A stretch of 24,496 nt of DNA, from the NCBI GenBank assembly GCA_036734385.1, contig DAIMYQ010000024.1:1-24496 (forward strand). The letters are read 5' to 3'. Within the stretch, counting starts at the first letter, position 1. Each line of letters opens with the position of its first letter. The notes beneath the pieces are model-generated. The model did not search any database and was not told the DNA's origin. It saw only the letters and a program-made list of their open reading frames with translations. A program made the position numbers and the translations under genes. Shown here in pieces: positions 14,162 through 22,656 of this stretch. This stretch comes from JAAYPI01 sp036734385 (GTDB taxonomy: Bacteria > Bacteroidota > Bacteroidia > Bacteroidales > Paludibacteraceae).

Positions 14162-14997
14162 TCAAAAACAATTATTTAAGCAACAAATATTCTTTCCCTC
14201 AAACTCCAGAGTGGCGTGAGAAACGCCCTCTTCTGATAATATTTTTTTAAGATGTGCCTTTATTTCTTCCATCCGGGACATATCGGAAATTACAATATGT
14301 GAAGTCAGAGCCGTTTCAGTTGTACTCAACGCCCAAATATGCAAATCATGTACACTTTCCACATACTGCTCGGACACTATCATTTTCTCTATCCTTTCAA
14401 TATCTATATTAGTAGGAACGCCATCCAATGAAAGACGTATACTCTCGTGCAATAATTTCCATGTAGAAACAACAATCATCAATGCGATAAAAAGCCCGAT
14501 AATCGGGTCGATAATATACCAACCCGTAAATGCAATGACAATTCCGGAAATAACGACTCCAACAGAAACCAAAGCATCTGCTGCCATGTGTAAATAAGCT
14601 CCTTTTACATTTAAATCTTTTTCTTTGTCTTTGATAAATAAAAAAGCTGTAAGAGCATTAATAACAACACCAACACCAGCCACCCAGGCAATAGCAAAAC
14701 CTTCAAGTGGTTGAGGATTAAACAATTTATGAATACTTTCTGCCGATATAAAACCAACAGAAACTAACAAGATAACAGCATTTAACAGTGAAACCAATAC
14801 CGTACTTTTTTTATATCCATAGGTGTATTTGTTATTTTTATGAACTTTTGAAAGTTTATATGCCAACATAGACAAAACCAAACTGGCAACATCACCCAAA
14901 TTATGACCCGCATCCGAAATCAACCCAAGGGAATTATAATAGAAACCTGTGCTAAATTCAACTAAAACAAAAAGAACATTTAATAAAATTCCAATAA
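14162..14997 (-). CDS. Cation diffusion facilitator transporter, CzcD/ZitB-type (N-terminus in assembly gap)
   Basis: A proton-coupled exporter of Zn2+ and probably other divalent metals in the cytoplasmic membrane. The frame continues past the TTG at 14923 to the gap, adding IGILLNVLFVLVEFSTG and YYNSLGLISDAGHNLGD, the first membrane segment and the loop into the second. The metal site is visible as HxxxD in helix 2 (DAGHNLGD) and HxxxD in helix 5 (HMAADALVSVGVV), the zinc type. The His-rich loop between helices 4 and 5 is short. The cytoplasmic C-terminal domain contains VHDLHIWALS and TSHIVIS, and the end is Cys-rich (ICCLNNC). About 277 residues are visible, so perhaps 20-30 residues are missing. 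A truncated model starting at 14923 would be wrong. Confidence 0.9.
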
Positions 14998-15097
14998 NNN
15001 NNNNNNNNNNNNNNNNNNNNNNNNNNNNNNNNNNNNNNNNNNNNNNNNNNNNNNNNNNNNNNNNNNNNNNNNNNNNNNNNNNNNNNNNNNNNNNNNN
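14998..15097. other. Assembly gap of exactly 100 Ns
   Basis: One hundred Ns separate the CDF transporter from nifJ. A round length of 100 is the convention for a gap of unknown size, so the real distance and any gene in it are unknown. Confidence 0.98.
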
Positions 15098-15131
15098 AAT
15101 TTCCCCCTTTTACAATTATATAACTTTAATG

Positions 15132-18100
15132 TTATTTTTCACTATTTCCAACTTGTTCAGCCATTCTCTTGTAACCATTATAACGCCACAAAGCATTTTT
15201 CTGAGTTTCTTGGAACAATTCTTCAGCTTGTGCCGGGAATACTTTCTTCAAGGAATTGTAACGAACTTCACCCATAAGGAATTCTTGGAATTTAGTCCAA
15301 TCGGGTTCTTTCGAATCAAGCTGCATTGGATTCTTGCCCTCTGCCTCCAAATCCGGGTTAAAACGATACAAATGCCAGTATCCACATTCAACCGCACGAG
15401 CTTCTTCTGCCTGAGCTTTACCCATACCAGCTTTCAAACCATGATTAATACATGGTGCGTAGGCAATAATTAATGAAGGTCCGTTATAAGCTTCAGCCTC
15501 ACGAATAGCTTTCAATGTTTGTGATTGATTAGCTCCCATTGCTATTTGAGCAACATATACGTAACCGTAGGTTGCAGCAATCATACCAAGGTCTTTTTTA
15601 CGAACACGCTTACCCGAAGCAGCAAACTTAGCAACAGCTCCAACTGGAGTAGATTTTGAGGACTGACCTCCTGTGTTAGAGTAAACCTCAGTATCAACTA
15701 CTAAGACATTTACGTCCTTTCCGGATGCCAATACGTGGTCTAAACCACCGAAACCTATATCATATCCCCAACCGTCACCTCCAATAATCCATTGTGATCT
15801 CTTGATAATAAATTTGGTCAATGGACGAATACCCTTGCAAATATCGCAATCACAAGCATTTACAAGTGGCGTAATTTTCGCCTCTAATTCCGTTGTTTTG
15901 AGGGGATTATTACGATTCTCAAGCCATTCTCCAAAGTAACCCTTCAATTCCGTGCTGCAACAATCACAAGCCATTCCTTTTTTGAAAAGATCAGCCAAAC
16001 GGTCTCGCATGGTATCAACGGCAAAAACCATACCCAAACCAAATTCAGCATTGTCTTCAAATAAAGAGTTTGCCCAAGCCGTTCCACGTCCCTGTTCATT
16101 TTTGGTATAAGGCGTAGAAGGAGCTGACCCTGAATAAATTGAGGTACAACCTGTTGCATTAGCAACCATCTGACGGTCTCCAAATAATTGAGAAATTAAT
16201 TTCACATATGGAGTTTCACCGCAACCGGTGCAGGCTCCGGAGAATTCAAATAAAGGAGTTGCAAATTGTGAGTTTTTAACATTAGCTTGAATATCTACCA
16301 AACTTTGTTTCGTCTTAACATTAGCAACTGAAAAATCCCAATTATCTTGGTTCGGAAGTTCGCCCTCAATAGGCACCATGGTCAAAGCCTTGTTTCCTTT
16401 GTTTCCGGGACACACATCTGCACAATTAGAACAACCAAGACAGTCAAGAACATCGACTTGAATACGGAAAGTCATTCCGGCAAATTGTTTTCCGTTAGCT
16501 TTCAACGTATTATAGCCGACCGGTGCTTTGGCTTGTTCTGCTTCATCAAGAACGAATGGACGAATACAAGCATGAGGACAAACATATGCACACTGGTTAC
16601 ATTGAATACAATTATCAGCATTCCAAACAGGAACAAAAGCAGCAACACCACGTTTTTCATATTTAGCCGTTCCTTGTTCCCAAGTACCATCCTCACGACC
16701 TTTAAACGCTGAAACAGGAAGATCATCTCCAGCTTGTGCATTAATAGGCATAACAATATTTTTCACAAAATCAGGAATAGAACTGTCAACAACGGATTCT
16801 TCAACTATAATATTAGCCCACTCTGCGGGGACATCGACTTTTACATAATCGCCACCACGATCAACGGCTGCATAATTCATATTAACGACATTTTCGCCCT
16901 TTTTACCGTATGATTTATTGATAGCATATTTCATCTTTTCTACAGCCAATTCGTAAGGAATTACGTTGGTAATCTTAAAAAATGCCGATTGCAAAATGGT
17001 GTTGGTACGATTACCCAAACCAATATTCTGTGCAATTTCTGTAGCATCAATAATGTAGAAACTAATATTATTTACTGCCAAATATTTTTTAATTTTATTT
17101 GGAAGATGTTTTTTCACTTCTTCTGCATTCCAAACTGTATTTAACAAGAATGTTCCATTTTTCTTCAACCCTTTAGTAATATCATAAAGATGAAGATATG
17201 CTTGAACATGACATGCAACAAAATCTGGAGTAGTTACCGAATACGTAGAACGTATTTCAGAATCCCCAAAGCGAAGATGAGAACAAGTAAATCCCCCTGA
17301 TTTTTTTGAGTCATACGAGAAATAAGCCTGAACTTTTTTATTTGAATTATCTCCAATAATTTTAATAGAGTTTTTATTTGCACCTACGGTTCCGTCAGCA
17401 CCAAGCCCATAAAATTTTGCTTCATAAATACCTGATCCGCCTAAGGCAATTTCTTCCTTCAAAGGAAGAGAGGTAAAGGTTACATCATCCACAATACCAA
17501 CGGTAAAGTGATTTTTTGGCATATTCAAAGCAAGATTTTCGTAAATGGCTAAAACTTGTGCAGGAGTAAAGTCCTTAGAAGATAATCCATAACGACCACC
17601 GACAATGACAGGCTCTTCTTTTGCACCATAGAAACAATCTTTTACATCCAAATAAAGAGGTTCTCCGTTTGCTCCGGGTTCCTTTGTACGATCAAGCACA
17701 CAAATCTTCTTGGCAGTTTTAGGAACAGCAGCAAGAAAATGTTTAGCAGAAAATGGACGATAAAGATGTACCGCTACTAAACCTACCTTTTCTCCCTTTG
17801 CTACCAAATAATCAATACCTTCACGAAGAGCTTCCGTTGCAGAACCCATGGCAATGACCACACGATCAGCATCAGGTGCTCCGTAATAATCGAACAAACC
17901 GTATTTACGACCTGTAATTTTATTTATTTCGTTAACATATTCTTCTACAATGCCTACAACATTATCATAAAATGGGTTAGAAGCTTCGCGGGCTTGAAAA
18001 TAAATATCCGGATTTTGAGCAGTACCTCTGAGAACTGGATTTTCAGGATTCAAAGCACGTTCTCGGAATTCGGCAAGAGCTTTCTGATCAATTAGTTTAG

Positions 18101-18680
18101 CAACTTCTTCCATGTCCATTTCTTCAATTTTCTGTATTTCGTGAGACGTACGGAAACCATCAAAGAAGTGAACAAAAGGAACACGTGATTTAATAGCAGA
18201 TAAATGAGCCACTGCAGCCAAATCCATTACTTCTTGGACAGACCCCGTAGCAAGCATAGCACAACCGGTCTGACGAACGGCCATTACATCTTGATGATCG
18301 CCAAAAATTGATAACGCATGAGATGCTAAAGCACGAGCAGCCACATGGTAAACTCCTGGAAGAAGTTCTCCCCCTACTTTATACATATTAGGAACCATCA
18401 ATAACAAACCCTGTGATGCAGTAAATGTTGATGACAATGCTCCGGCCTGAAGAGATCCGTGCATAGCGGCAGCAGCTCCAGCTTCTGATTGCATTTCTTG
18501 GACTTGTACCGTTTCTCCGAAAATGTTTTTACGACCGGCAGCAGCCCATTCGTCAACATATTCTGCCATTGTTGACGATGGCGTGATTGGATAAATAGCA
18601 GCAACTTCACTAAACATATATGCTATGTGTGCAGCGGCTTGGTTACCATCACATGTTAGAAATTTTTTTTCTTTAGCCAT
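15132..18680 (-). CDS. nifJ: Pyruvate:ferredoxin (flavodoxin) oxidoreductase
   Basis: This single-chain enzyme oxidises pyruvate to acetyl-CoA and CO2 and reduces ferredoxin or flavodoxin; it is a mark of anaerobic metabolism. The 1182 residues follow the family order: an N-terminal pyrimidine-binding half with YPITPSSTMAE, a gamma domain (FGLGADGTVGANKNSIK), two [4Fe-4S] motifs (Cys691, 694, 697, 701 and Cys747, 750, 753, 757), the proximal cluster region CTGCGE (Cys817, 820) with Cys845, and the TPP pyrophosphate site GGDGWGYDIG ending SNTGGQSSKST. A Cys-rich stretch at 905-948 (CDCC, CDCDIC) is discussed under findings. It lies 56 bases after rho with no clear promoter or terminator between, so readthrough from rho is possible. 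Confidence 0.97.
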   Translation of the reverse strand: MAKEKKFLTCDGNQAAAHIAYMFSEVAAIYPITPSSTMAEYVDEWAAAGRKNIFGETVQVQEMQSEAGAAAAMHGSLQAGALSSTFTASQGLLLMVPNMYKVGGELLPGVYHVAARALASHALSIFGDHQDVMAVRQTGCAMLATGSVQEVMDLAAVAHLSAIKSRVPFVHFFDGFRTSHEIQKIEEMDMEEVAKLIDQKALAEFRERALNPENPVLRGTAQNPDIYFQAREASNPFYDNVVGIVEEYVNEINKITGRKYGLFDYYGAPDADRVVIAMGSATEALREGIDYLVAKGEKVGLVAVHLYRPFSAKHFLAAVPKTAKKICVLDRTKEPGANGEPLYLDVKDCFYGAKEEPVIVGGRYGLSSKDFTPAQVLAIYENLALNMPKNHFTVGIVDDVTFTSLPLKEEIALGGSGIYEAKFYGLGADGTVGANKNSIKIIGDNSNKKVQAYFSYDSKKSGGFTCSHLRFGDSEIRSTYSVTTPDFVACHVQAYLHLYDITKGLKKNGTFLLNTVWNAEEVKKHLPNKIKKYLAVNNISFYIIDATEIAQNIGLGNRTNTILQSAFFKITNVIPYELAVEKMKYAINKSYGKKGENVVNMNYAAVDRGGDYVKVDVPAEWANIIVEESVVDSSIPDFVKNIVMPINAQAGDDLPVSAFKGREDGTWEQGTAKYEKRGVAAFVPVWNADNCIQCNQCAYVCPHACIRPFVLDEAEQAKAPVGYNTLKANGKQFAGMTFRIQVDVLDCLGCSNCADVCPGNKGNKALTMVPIEGELPNQDNWDFSVANVKTKQSLVDIQANVKNSQFATPLFEFSGACTGCGETPYVKLISQLFGDRQMVANATGCTSIYSGSAPSTPYTKNEQGRGTAWANSLFEDNAEFGLGMVFAVDTMRDRLADLFKKGMACDCCSTELKGYFGEWLENRNNPLKTTELEAKITPLVNACDCDICKGIRPLTKFIIKRSQWIIGGDGWGYDIGFGGLDHVLASGKDVNVLVVDTEVYSNTGGQSSKSTPVGAVAKFAASGKRVRKKDLGMIAATYGYVYVAQIAMGANQSQTLKAIREAEAYNGPSLIIAYAPCINHGLKAGMGKAQAEEARAVECGYWHLYRFNPDLEAEGKNPMQLDSKEPDWTKFQEFLMGEVRYNSLKKVFPAQAEELFQETQKNALWRYNGYKRMAEQVGNSEK

Positions 18681-18736
18681 TTTTAGAATGATTAATTATT
18701 AATTAAATATAATCTATTTTGTTATTAAAGTAAATT

Positions 18737-20428
18737 TTATCCATTCATTGAAACAAGAAATTCTTCATTATCTCGTGTTTTTTCCATTCTGTCTTTTAAA
18801 AATTCCATTGCTTCTGTAGAATTCATATCTGATAAATAACGACGTAAAATCCACATTCTATTCAATGTATCTTTATCCAACAATAAATCATCACGACGAG
18901 TACTTGATGCCATAATATCAATGGCAGGAAACAATCTTTTATTGGATAATTTTCTATCCAATTGCAATTCCATATTGCCGGTACCTTTAAATTCTTCAAA
19001 AATCACATCATCCATTTTCGAGCCTGTATCAGTTAGTGCTGTTGCTATAATGGTAAGACTTCCCCCATTTTCTATATTTCTTGCCGCACCAAAAAAACGC
19101 TTTGGTTTATGTAACGCATTCGCATCCACACCTCCCGAAAGCACTTTACCGGAAGCTGGAGAAACCGTATTATAAGCCCTTGCCAAACGTGTTATTGAGT
19201 CCAAAAGAATAACAACATCATGACCACATTCTACTAATCTCTTAGCCTTTTCATGGACAATAGATGCCACTTTTACATGTTTTTCAGCAGGTTCGTCAAA
19301 CGTGGAAGAAACAACCTCGGCTTTTACACTTCTGGCCATATCTGTTACTTCTTCAGGACGTTCATCAATAAGCAAAATTATCATGTAAACTTCGGGATGA
19401 TTAGCCAAAATAGCATTAGCTATTTCTTTTAATAAGACCGTTTTACCGGTTTTTGGTTGAGCCACAATCAAACCACGCTGTCCCTTACCTATTGGGCAAA
19501 ATAAATCCACAATACGGGTTGACAATGACGAAGCAGATTTTCCTATAAGTGTAAATTTTTCTTCCGGAAATAATGGGGTAAGGTGCTCAAAAGGAACTCT
19601 ATCTCTGACAAAACCGGGATCTCTACCATTAATTTTTTCAACTTTTACCAAAGGAAAATATTTCTCGCCTTCTTTAGGAGGTCTTATTGATCCATCCACC
19701 GTATCTCCTGTTTTTAATCCAAAAAGTCTGATTTGAGATTGAGAGACATAGACATCATCAGGTGACGAAAAATAATTGTATTCAGGTGAACGCAAAAAGC
19801 CATAACCATCTTGCATGATTTCAAGCACTCCCGACCCTTTTAATAGATTATCAAACTCATATGGTTTATCCGCCGCTTCAGCCTCTAAAGATGTTGGTTT
19901 AACTTTTTGTATTTTTTTTAAGATTTGAGGTTCTTTATTGACATTTATGTTGGACTCAGAAAAAACCGGATCAAGAATAGTTGGATTTTCCAAAAGGACT
20001 TCTTCATCTGCCACTGGAAATACAACATCTATTTGTGATTTTGCATCTTTGTTTTCATTATTTTCCACTACGGGTAAAACTCTCTTAGAAAGAATAACCT
20101 TTTTAGACTTATTTAGCTTCAAAGGCTCTTTCTCCAAACTAGGCGAAATAACTTCCGATACTATTACATTTTCCGTAACCGATTTATTAGTAGCTGCCAC
20201 CACAGGTTGTTCTTTCTTACGAATTACTCTTGCTCTCTTTTTATCGTCTTTCATTACAGAAGGTTTTTCTGAACTTTTCTTTTGAGAAAGAGTTTCTGCC
20301 TCTCTATCTAGAACAGCATATACCAATGTTTTCTTATCCATACTTTCTGATTTAGAGACACCCAATTGTTGGGCTAACGTCTGAAGTTCCAAAAGAGATT
20401 TACTCTCTAATTCATTGATTGTAGACAT
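18737..20428 (-). CDS. rho: Transcription termination factor Rho with a long disordered insertion
   Basis: Rho is a hexameric RNA-dependent ATPase that loads on nascent RNA and ends transcription. At 563 residues it is about 144 longer than E. coli Rho. In order: the N-terminal helical domain (residues 1-45), a low-complexity Lys, Glu, Val and Ser-rich stretch (about 45-188) with no obvious fold, the primary RNA-binding domain (about 190-270, DGYGFLRSP), the P-loop AQPKTGKTVLL (323-333), Walker B (VVILLDSITRLARAYN, 405-420), the Q loop (PASGKVLSGGVD) and the R loop (KGTGNMELQLDR, 481-492). Long disordered insertions are typical of Bacteroidota Rho. An exact -7 box is 122 bases upstream, and the leader has a hairpin. 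Confidence 0.97.
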   Translation of the reverse strand: MSTINELESKSLLELQTLAQQLGVSKSESMDKKTLVYAVLDREAETLSQKKSSEKPSVMKDDKKRARVIRKKEQPVVAATNKSVTENVIVSEVISPSLEKEPLKLNKSKKVILSKRVLPVVENNENKDAKSQIDVVFPVADEEVLLENPTILDPVFSESNINVNKEPQILKKIQKVKPTSLEAEAADKPYEFDNLLKGSGVLEIMQDGYGFLRSPEYNYFSSPDDVYVSQSQIRLFGLKTGDTVDGSIRPPKEGEKYFPLVKVEKINGRDPGFVRDRVPFEHLTPLFPEEKFTLIGKSASSLSTRIVDLFCPIGKGQRGLIVAQPKTGKTVLLKEIANAILANHPEVYMIILLIDERPEEVTDMARSVKAEVVSSTFDEPAEKHVKVASIVHEKAKRLVECGHDVVILLDSITRLARAYNTVSPASGKVLSGGVDANALHKPKRFFGAARNIENGGSLTIIATALTDTGSKMDDVIFEEFKGTGNMELQLDRKLSNKRLFPAIDIMASSTRRDDLLLDKDTLNRMWILRRYLSDMNSTEAMEFLKDRMEKTRDNEEFLVSMNG

Positions 20429-20454
20429 GAAAAATGGTTTTTAATGTATAATTT

Positions 20455-20475
20455 CCTTTTGCAACATGCAAAAGG
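20455..20475 (-). promoter_or_regulatory. Hairpin in the rho leader
   Basis: CCTTTTGCA (20455-20463), a three-base loop and TGCAAAAGG (20467-20475) form a perfect 9-bp stem in the transcribed leader, 27 bases before the rho ATG. It may affect translation or leader-specific termination; no T tract follows on the minus strand. Confidence 0.5.
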
Positions 20476-20549
20476 ATTATAGGAAAAAATATGATTATTT
20501 TTTGATTATGATCTTCGACTATGGGAATATCGAAAAAATTTTGACACCG

Positions 20550-20557
20550 CAAAGGTA
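20550..20557 (-). promoter_or_regulatory. Putative -7 box for rho
   Basis: TACCTTTG read on the minus strand matches TAnnTTTG exactly. The transcription start would be near 20545, giving a leader of about 115 bases, long compared with the other genes here. Confidence 0.5.
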
Positions 20558-20601
20558 ATAATTTTTATTCTTATTATTAAATCTTTATACTGATTTATTC
20601 G

Positions 20602-20638
20602 AAAAAAAAGCGAGTTGAGATTCACTCAACTCGCTTTT
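20602..20638 (-). terminator. Terminator of the alpha-amylase gene
   Basis: AAAAGCGAGTTGAG (20606-20619), a five-base loop and CTCAACTCGCTTTT (20625-20638) form a perfect 14-bp stem. On the minus strand it is followed by a run of eight T's, 28 bases after the amylase stop. Confidence 0.92.
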
Positions 20639-20665
20639 AAATATCCAAATTCAAACGACCTATTG

Positions 20666-22546
20666 TTAGTATTTAATAAACTTACTCGTTTGAACAGTAT
20701 TATCAACATACACAACCTTTACCAAAAACATCCCTGCTGGAAGATCAGAAACATTGACCTTTAAATCTGAAGAGGTTTTCACCACACTTCCCGAAAGACT
20801 TTCTATAACAACTTGAGAGACTTGATCTTCCGTGTCAATACTTAAAACATTTTGGGTGGGATTAGGATAAATTGACAAATGTTTTGCTTCTACTTCGTTT
20901 ATTGCAGAGCTACACGTAGCATCAACTGTAACAGCATATTTACCACTGGTAAGAGAGCCTGCTGTCCAACAAATATTGCCAGTAGTAGTTAAATCAACAG
21001 TTTGTTCTCCTCCCGAAGCAACACCATTATTGATAACAGCACCAATAGTAGATGCCGTAACATTCGTAAGTGTAATTGAATAATAACCATCTGTTCCCAA
21101 CGTCATTGCTGTACCCGGCCATGTACCTCCTGTAAAGTTTTCAGACGTATTACTTGCATCCCAAGCCCATATAGATGCTGCAGTCCATGACGCGGGTGCT
21201 TTAAATCTAATAGTTACGGTTCCTATGTCTGTTCCGGGATCAGAACTTCCACCACAATTAGTTCCCGTAATTTTGGTATAATATGCCCAACCTGTACCTG
21301 AGCAAGCTGCTGTATAGCCACTGGGAGTTCCACTCCAAGAGCCGACTCTACAAATAAGAGTTCCGCAAGTTCCAATACCTGTCGATTCATAATATCCACT
21401 TGTATTAGTTACAGTCACATCTGAATTACTATTCAAACCCACAGATTTACGGGCAGCAATCATGCTTTTAATAGCAGCCTTATTTGAAACCCAATGTTTC
21501 CAAAAAACACAAGGAATACCTGCCGCAGACAACATAATAGCATTAGCTTTTTCAACATCTCCTGTATAAGGCCAAGTTCCACCTGTATGACTAACATCCG
21601 TATCATGATTATCAATGAAGGTAACCGCATATTGACGCATAGCAGAGCTATGGATAAGCCCTGCCGGACGAGGCGTTGAACCATCAAGCCATGACAAACC
21701 TGAATAATTAGTTCCTCCTGTCTTTGCCCAGTCTGTTATTGCTTTTTTGAACGCAAAGTCAAATACCATAGAAGATTGGCTGGTAGCATTTACCCAAGCC
21801 TTGAGGGCATCGTAACTTGGATCGTAATATTCACCCACTGAAAAATAATTACCGGCTGCTTGAGTATATATTTTCGTGTATTTACCAAGATAACCTTTCA
21901 CCAAATCAAAACGCCAACCATCAAAGCCTATTTCATTCTTCATGTACTGCAAATATGCATTGATACCTGCCTGAACAACAGAAGAAGAATGGTCTAAATC
22001 ACGAGCTGCACAATATCCACCCGAAGCAGAACAAACCGTTTCATAACCGGCATCCTTTGCTCCGGTTCCTGGATTTTCGTCATCAGAACAAATTTGAGCC
22101 TTCGTAAAGGCTGTACTTCCATAAGTACCGAAATTATCCGGATAAAAAGAAGTAGCTGTATTTCCTGCTCTATGATTAAGAACAATATCAGCAATTACTT
22201 TTGCTCCCCCCGTATGTAAAGTTGAAATAAGAGTTTGTAAAGTAGTTTTTGATCCCCATGAGCTACTGAATCCTGACCACAAAATCGGATGGTAACCCAT
22301 ATTAGAAGTTCCGCCACCTTCTCCATTATGACAAGGAGGTAACCAAACCAAATCAAAACTTTCAGCAATTTCAGCCGCAGAATTATTCAAGAGAGCCCAC
22401 GTTGTTGTAGATTGAGAGTTCCAATAAAATGCCTGCAACATGACATCTGTAGAGGCTAATGGCACTTGAGAATAGATACTGGTTGACGCCAAAAGACAGA
22501 AAAAAGCAACCAATAAGTGCTTAATTTTTGTGTTCAATTTTTTCAT
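20666..22546 (-). CDS. Secreted alpha-amylase (GH13) with starch-binding-like region and T9SS sorting domain
   Basis: Hydrolyses alpha-1,4-glucan bonds outside the cell. The 626-residue protein has a signal peptide ending about IYSQ (residues 1-27), a GH13 barrel (about 30-430), a beta-rich region at about 440-545 (VTIRFKAP, WAWDAS, GTWPGTAM, DGYYSITLTN) that resembles starch-binding modules of the CBM26 type, and a C-terminal Por/T9SS type A sorting domain (about 555-626: LSIYPNPTQNVLSI ... SKFIKY). Catalytic residues are visible: Asp214 (GWRFD, nucleophile), Glu239 (VGEY, acid/base) and Asp315 (DNHD); Asn124 (VLNHR) is the calcium ligand position. The C-terminal signal shows that it leaves by type IX secretion and may be anchored on the surface. 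No sus-type genes are adjacent. Confidence 0.93.
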   Translation of the reverse strand: MKKLNTKIKHLLVAFFCLLASTSIYSQVPLASTDVMLQAFYWNSQSTTTWALLNNSAAEIAESFDLVWLPPCHNGEGGGTSNMGYHPILWSGFSSSWGSKTTLQTLISTLHTGGAKVIADIVLNHRAGNTATSFYPDNFGTYGSTAFTKAQICSDDENPGTGAKDAGYETVCSASGGYCAARDLDHSSSVVQAGINAYLQYMKNEIGFDGWRFDLVKGYLGKYTKIYTQAAGNYFSVGEYYDPSYDALKAWVNATSQSSMVFDFAFKKAITDWAKTGGTNYSGLSWLDGSTPRPAGLIHSSAMRQYAVTFIDNHDTDVSHTGGTWPYTGDVEKANAIMLSAAGIPCVFWKHWVSNKAAIKSMIAARKSVGLNSNSDVTVTNTSGYYESTGIGTCGTLICRVGSWSGTPSGYTAACSGTGWAYYTKITGTNCGGSSDPGTDIGTVTIRFKAPASWTAASIWAWDASNTSENFTGGTWPGTAMTLGTDGYYSITLTNVTASTIGAVINNGVASGGEQTVDLTTTGNICWTAGSLTSGKYAVTVDATCSSAINEVEAKHLSIYPNPTQNVLSIDTEDQVSQVVIESLSGSVVKTSSDLKVNVSDLPAGMFLVKVVYVDNTVQTSKFIKY

Positions 22547-22586
22547 TTCTTTTATTTTTAAGATTAAGGTTTCGTAAAAGTGTGCG

Positions 22587-22617
22587 TAAAGTTAATCATA
22601 TAAAAAAAAGAAACAAA
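22587..22617 (-). promoter_or_regulatory. Putative promoter of the alpha-amylase inside the SulP terminator
   Basis: On the minus strand TTTG (22617-22614), 19 bases, then TAACTTTA (22594-22587) match the -33/-7 consensus closely. The -33 box falls in the loop side of the hairpin at 22591-22645. The leader would be about 34 bases. Confidence 0.55.
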
Positions 22618-22645
22618 AATTTGTCTCTTTTTTTATATGATTAAC
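22591..22645. terminator. Long inverted repeat between sulP and the amylase gene: SulP terminator
   Basis: GTTAATCATATAAAAAAA (22591-22608) and its reverse complement at 22628-22645 form the base of a hairpin that continues with GAAACAA/TTGTCTC (one mismatch and one bulge). It begins 12 bases after the sulP stop, and on the minus strand its upper stem ends in a T8 run. Confidence 0.8.
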
Positions 22646-22656
22646 AAAGCTAATTT

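Noticed and set aside
16347..16712. Plus-strand open frame of 121 codons inside nifJ.
   Set aside because: Antisense of the conserved Fe-S region of NifJ, with no recognisable domain.
19938..20285. Plus-strand open frame of 115 codons, Ser/Thr-rich.
   Set aside because: Shadow of the disordered insertion of Rho; low complexity explains its length.
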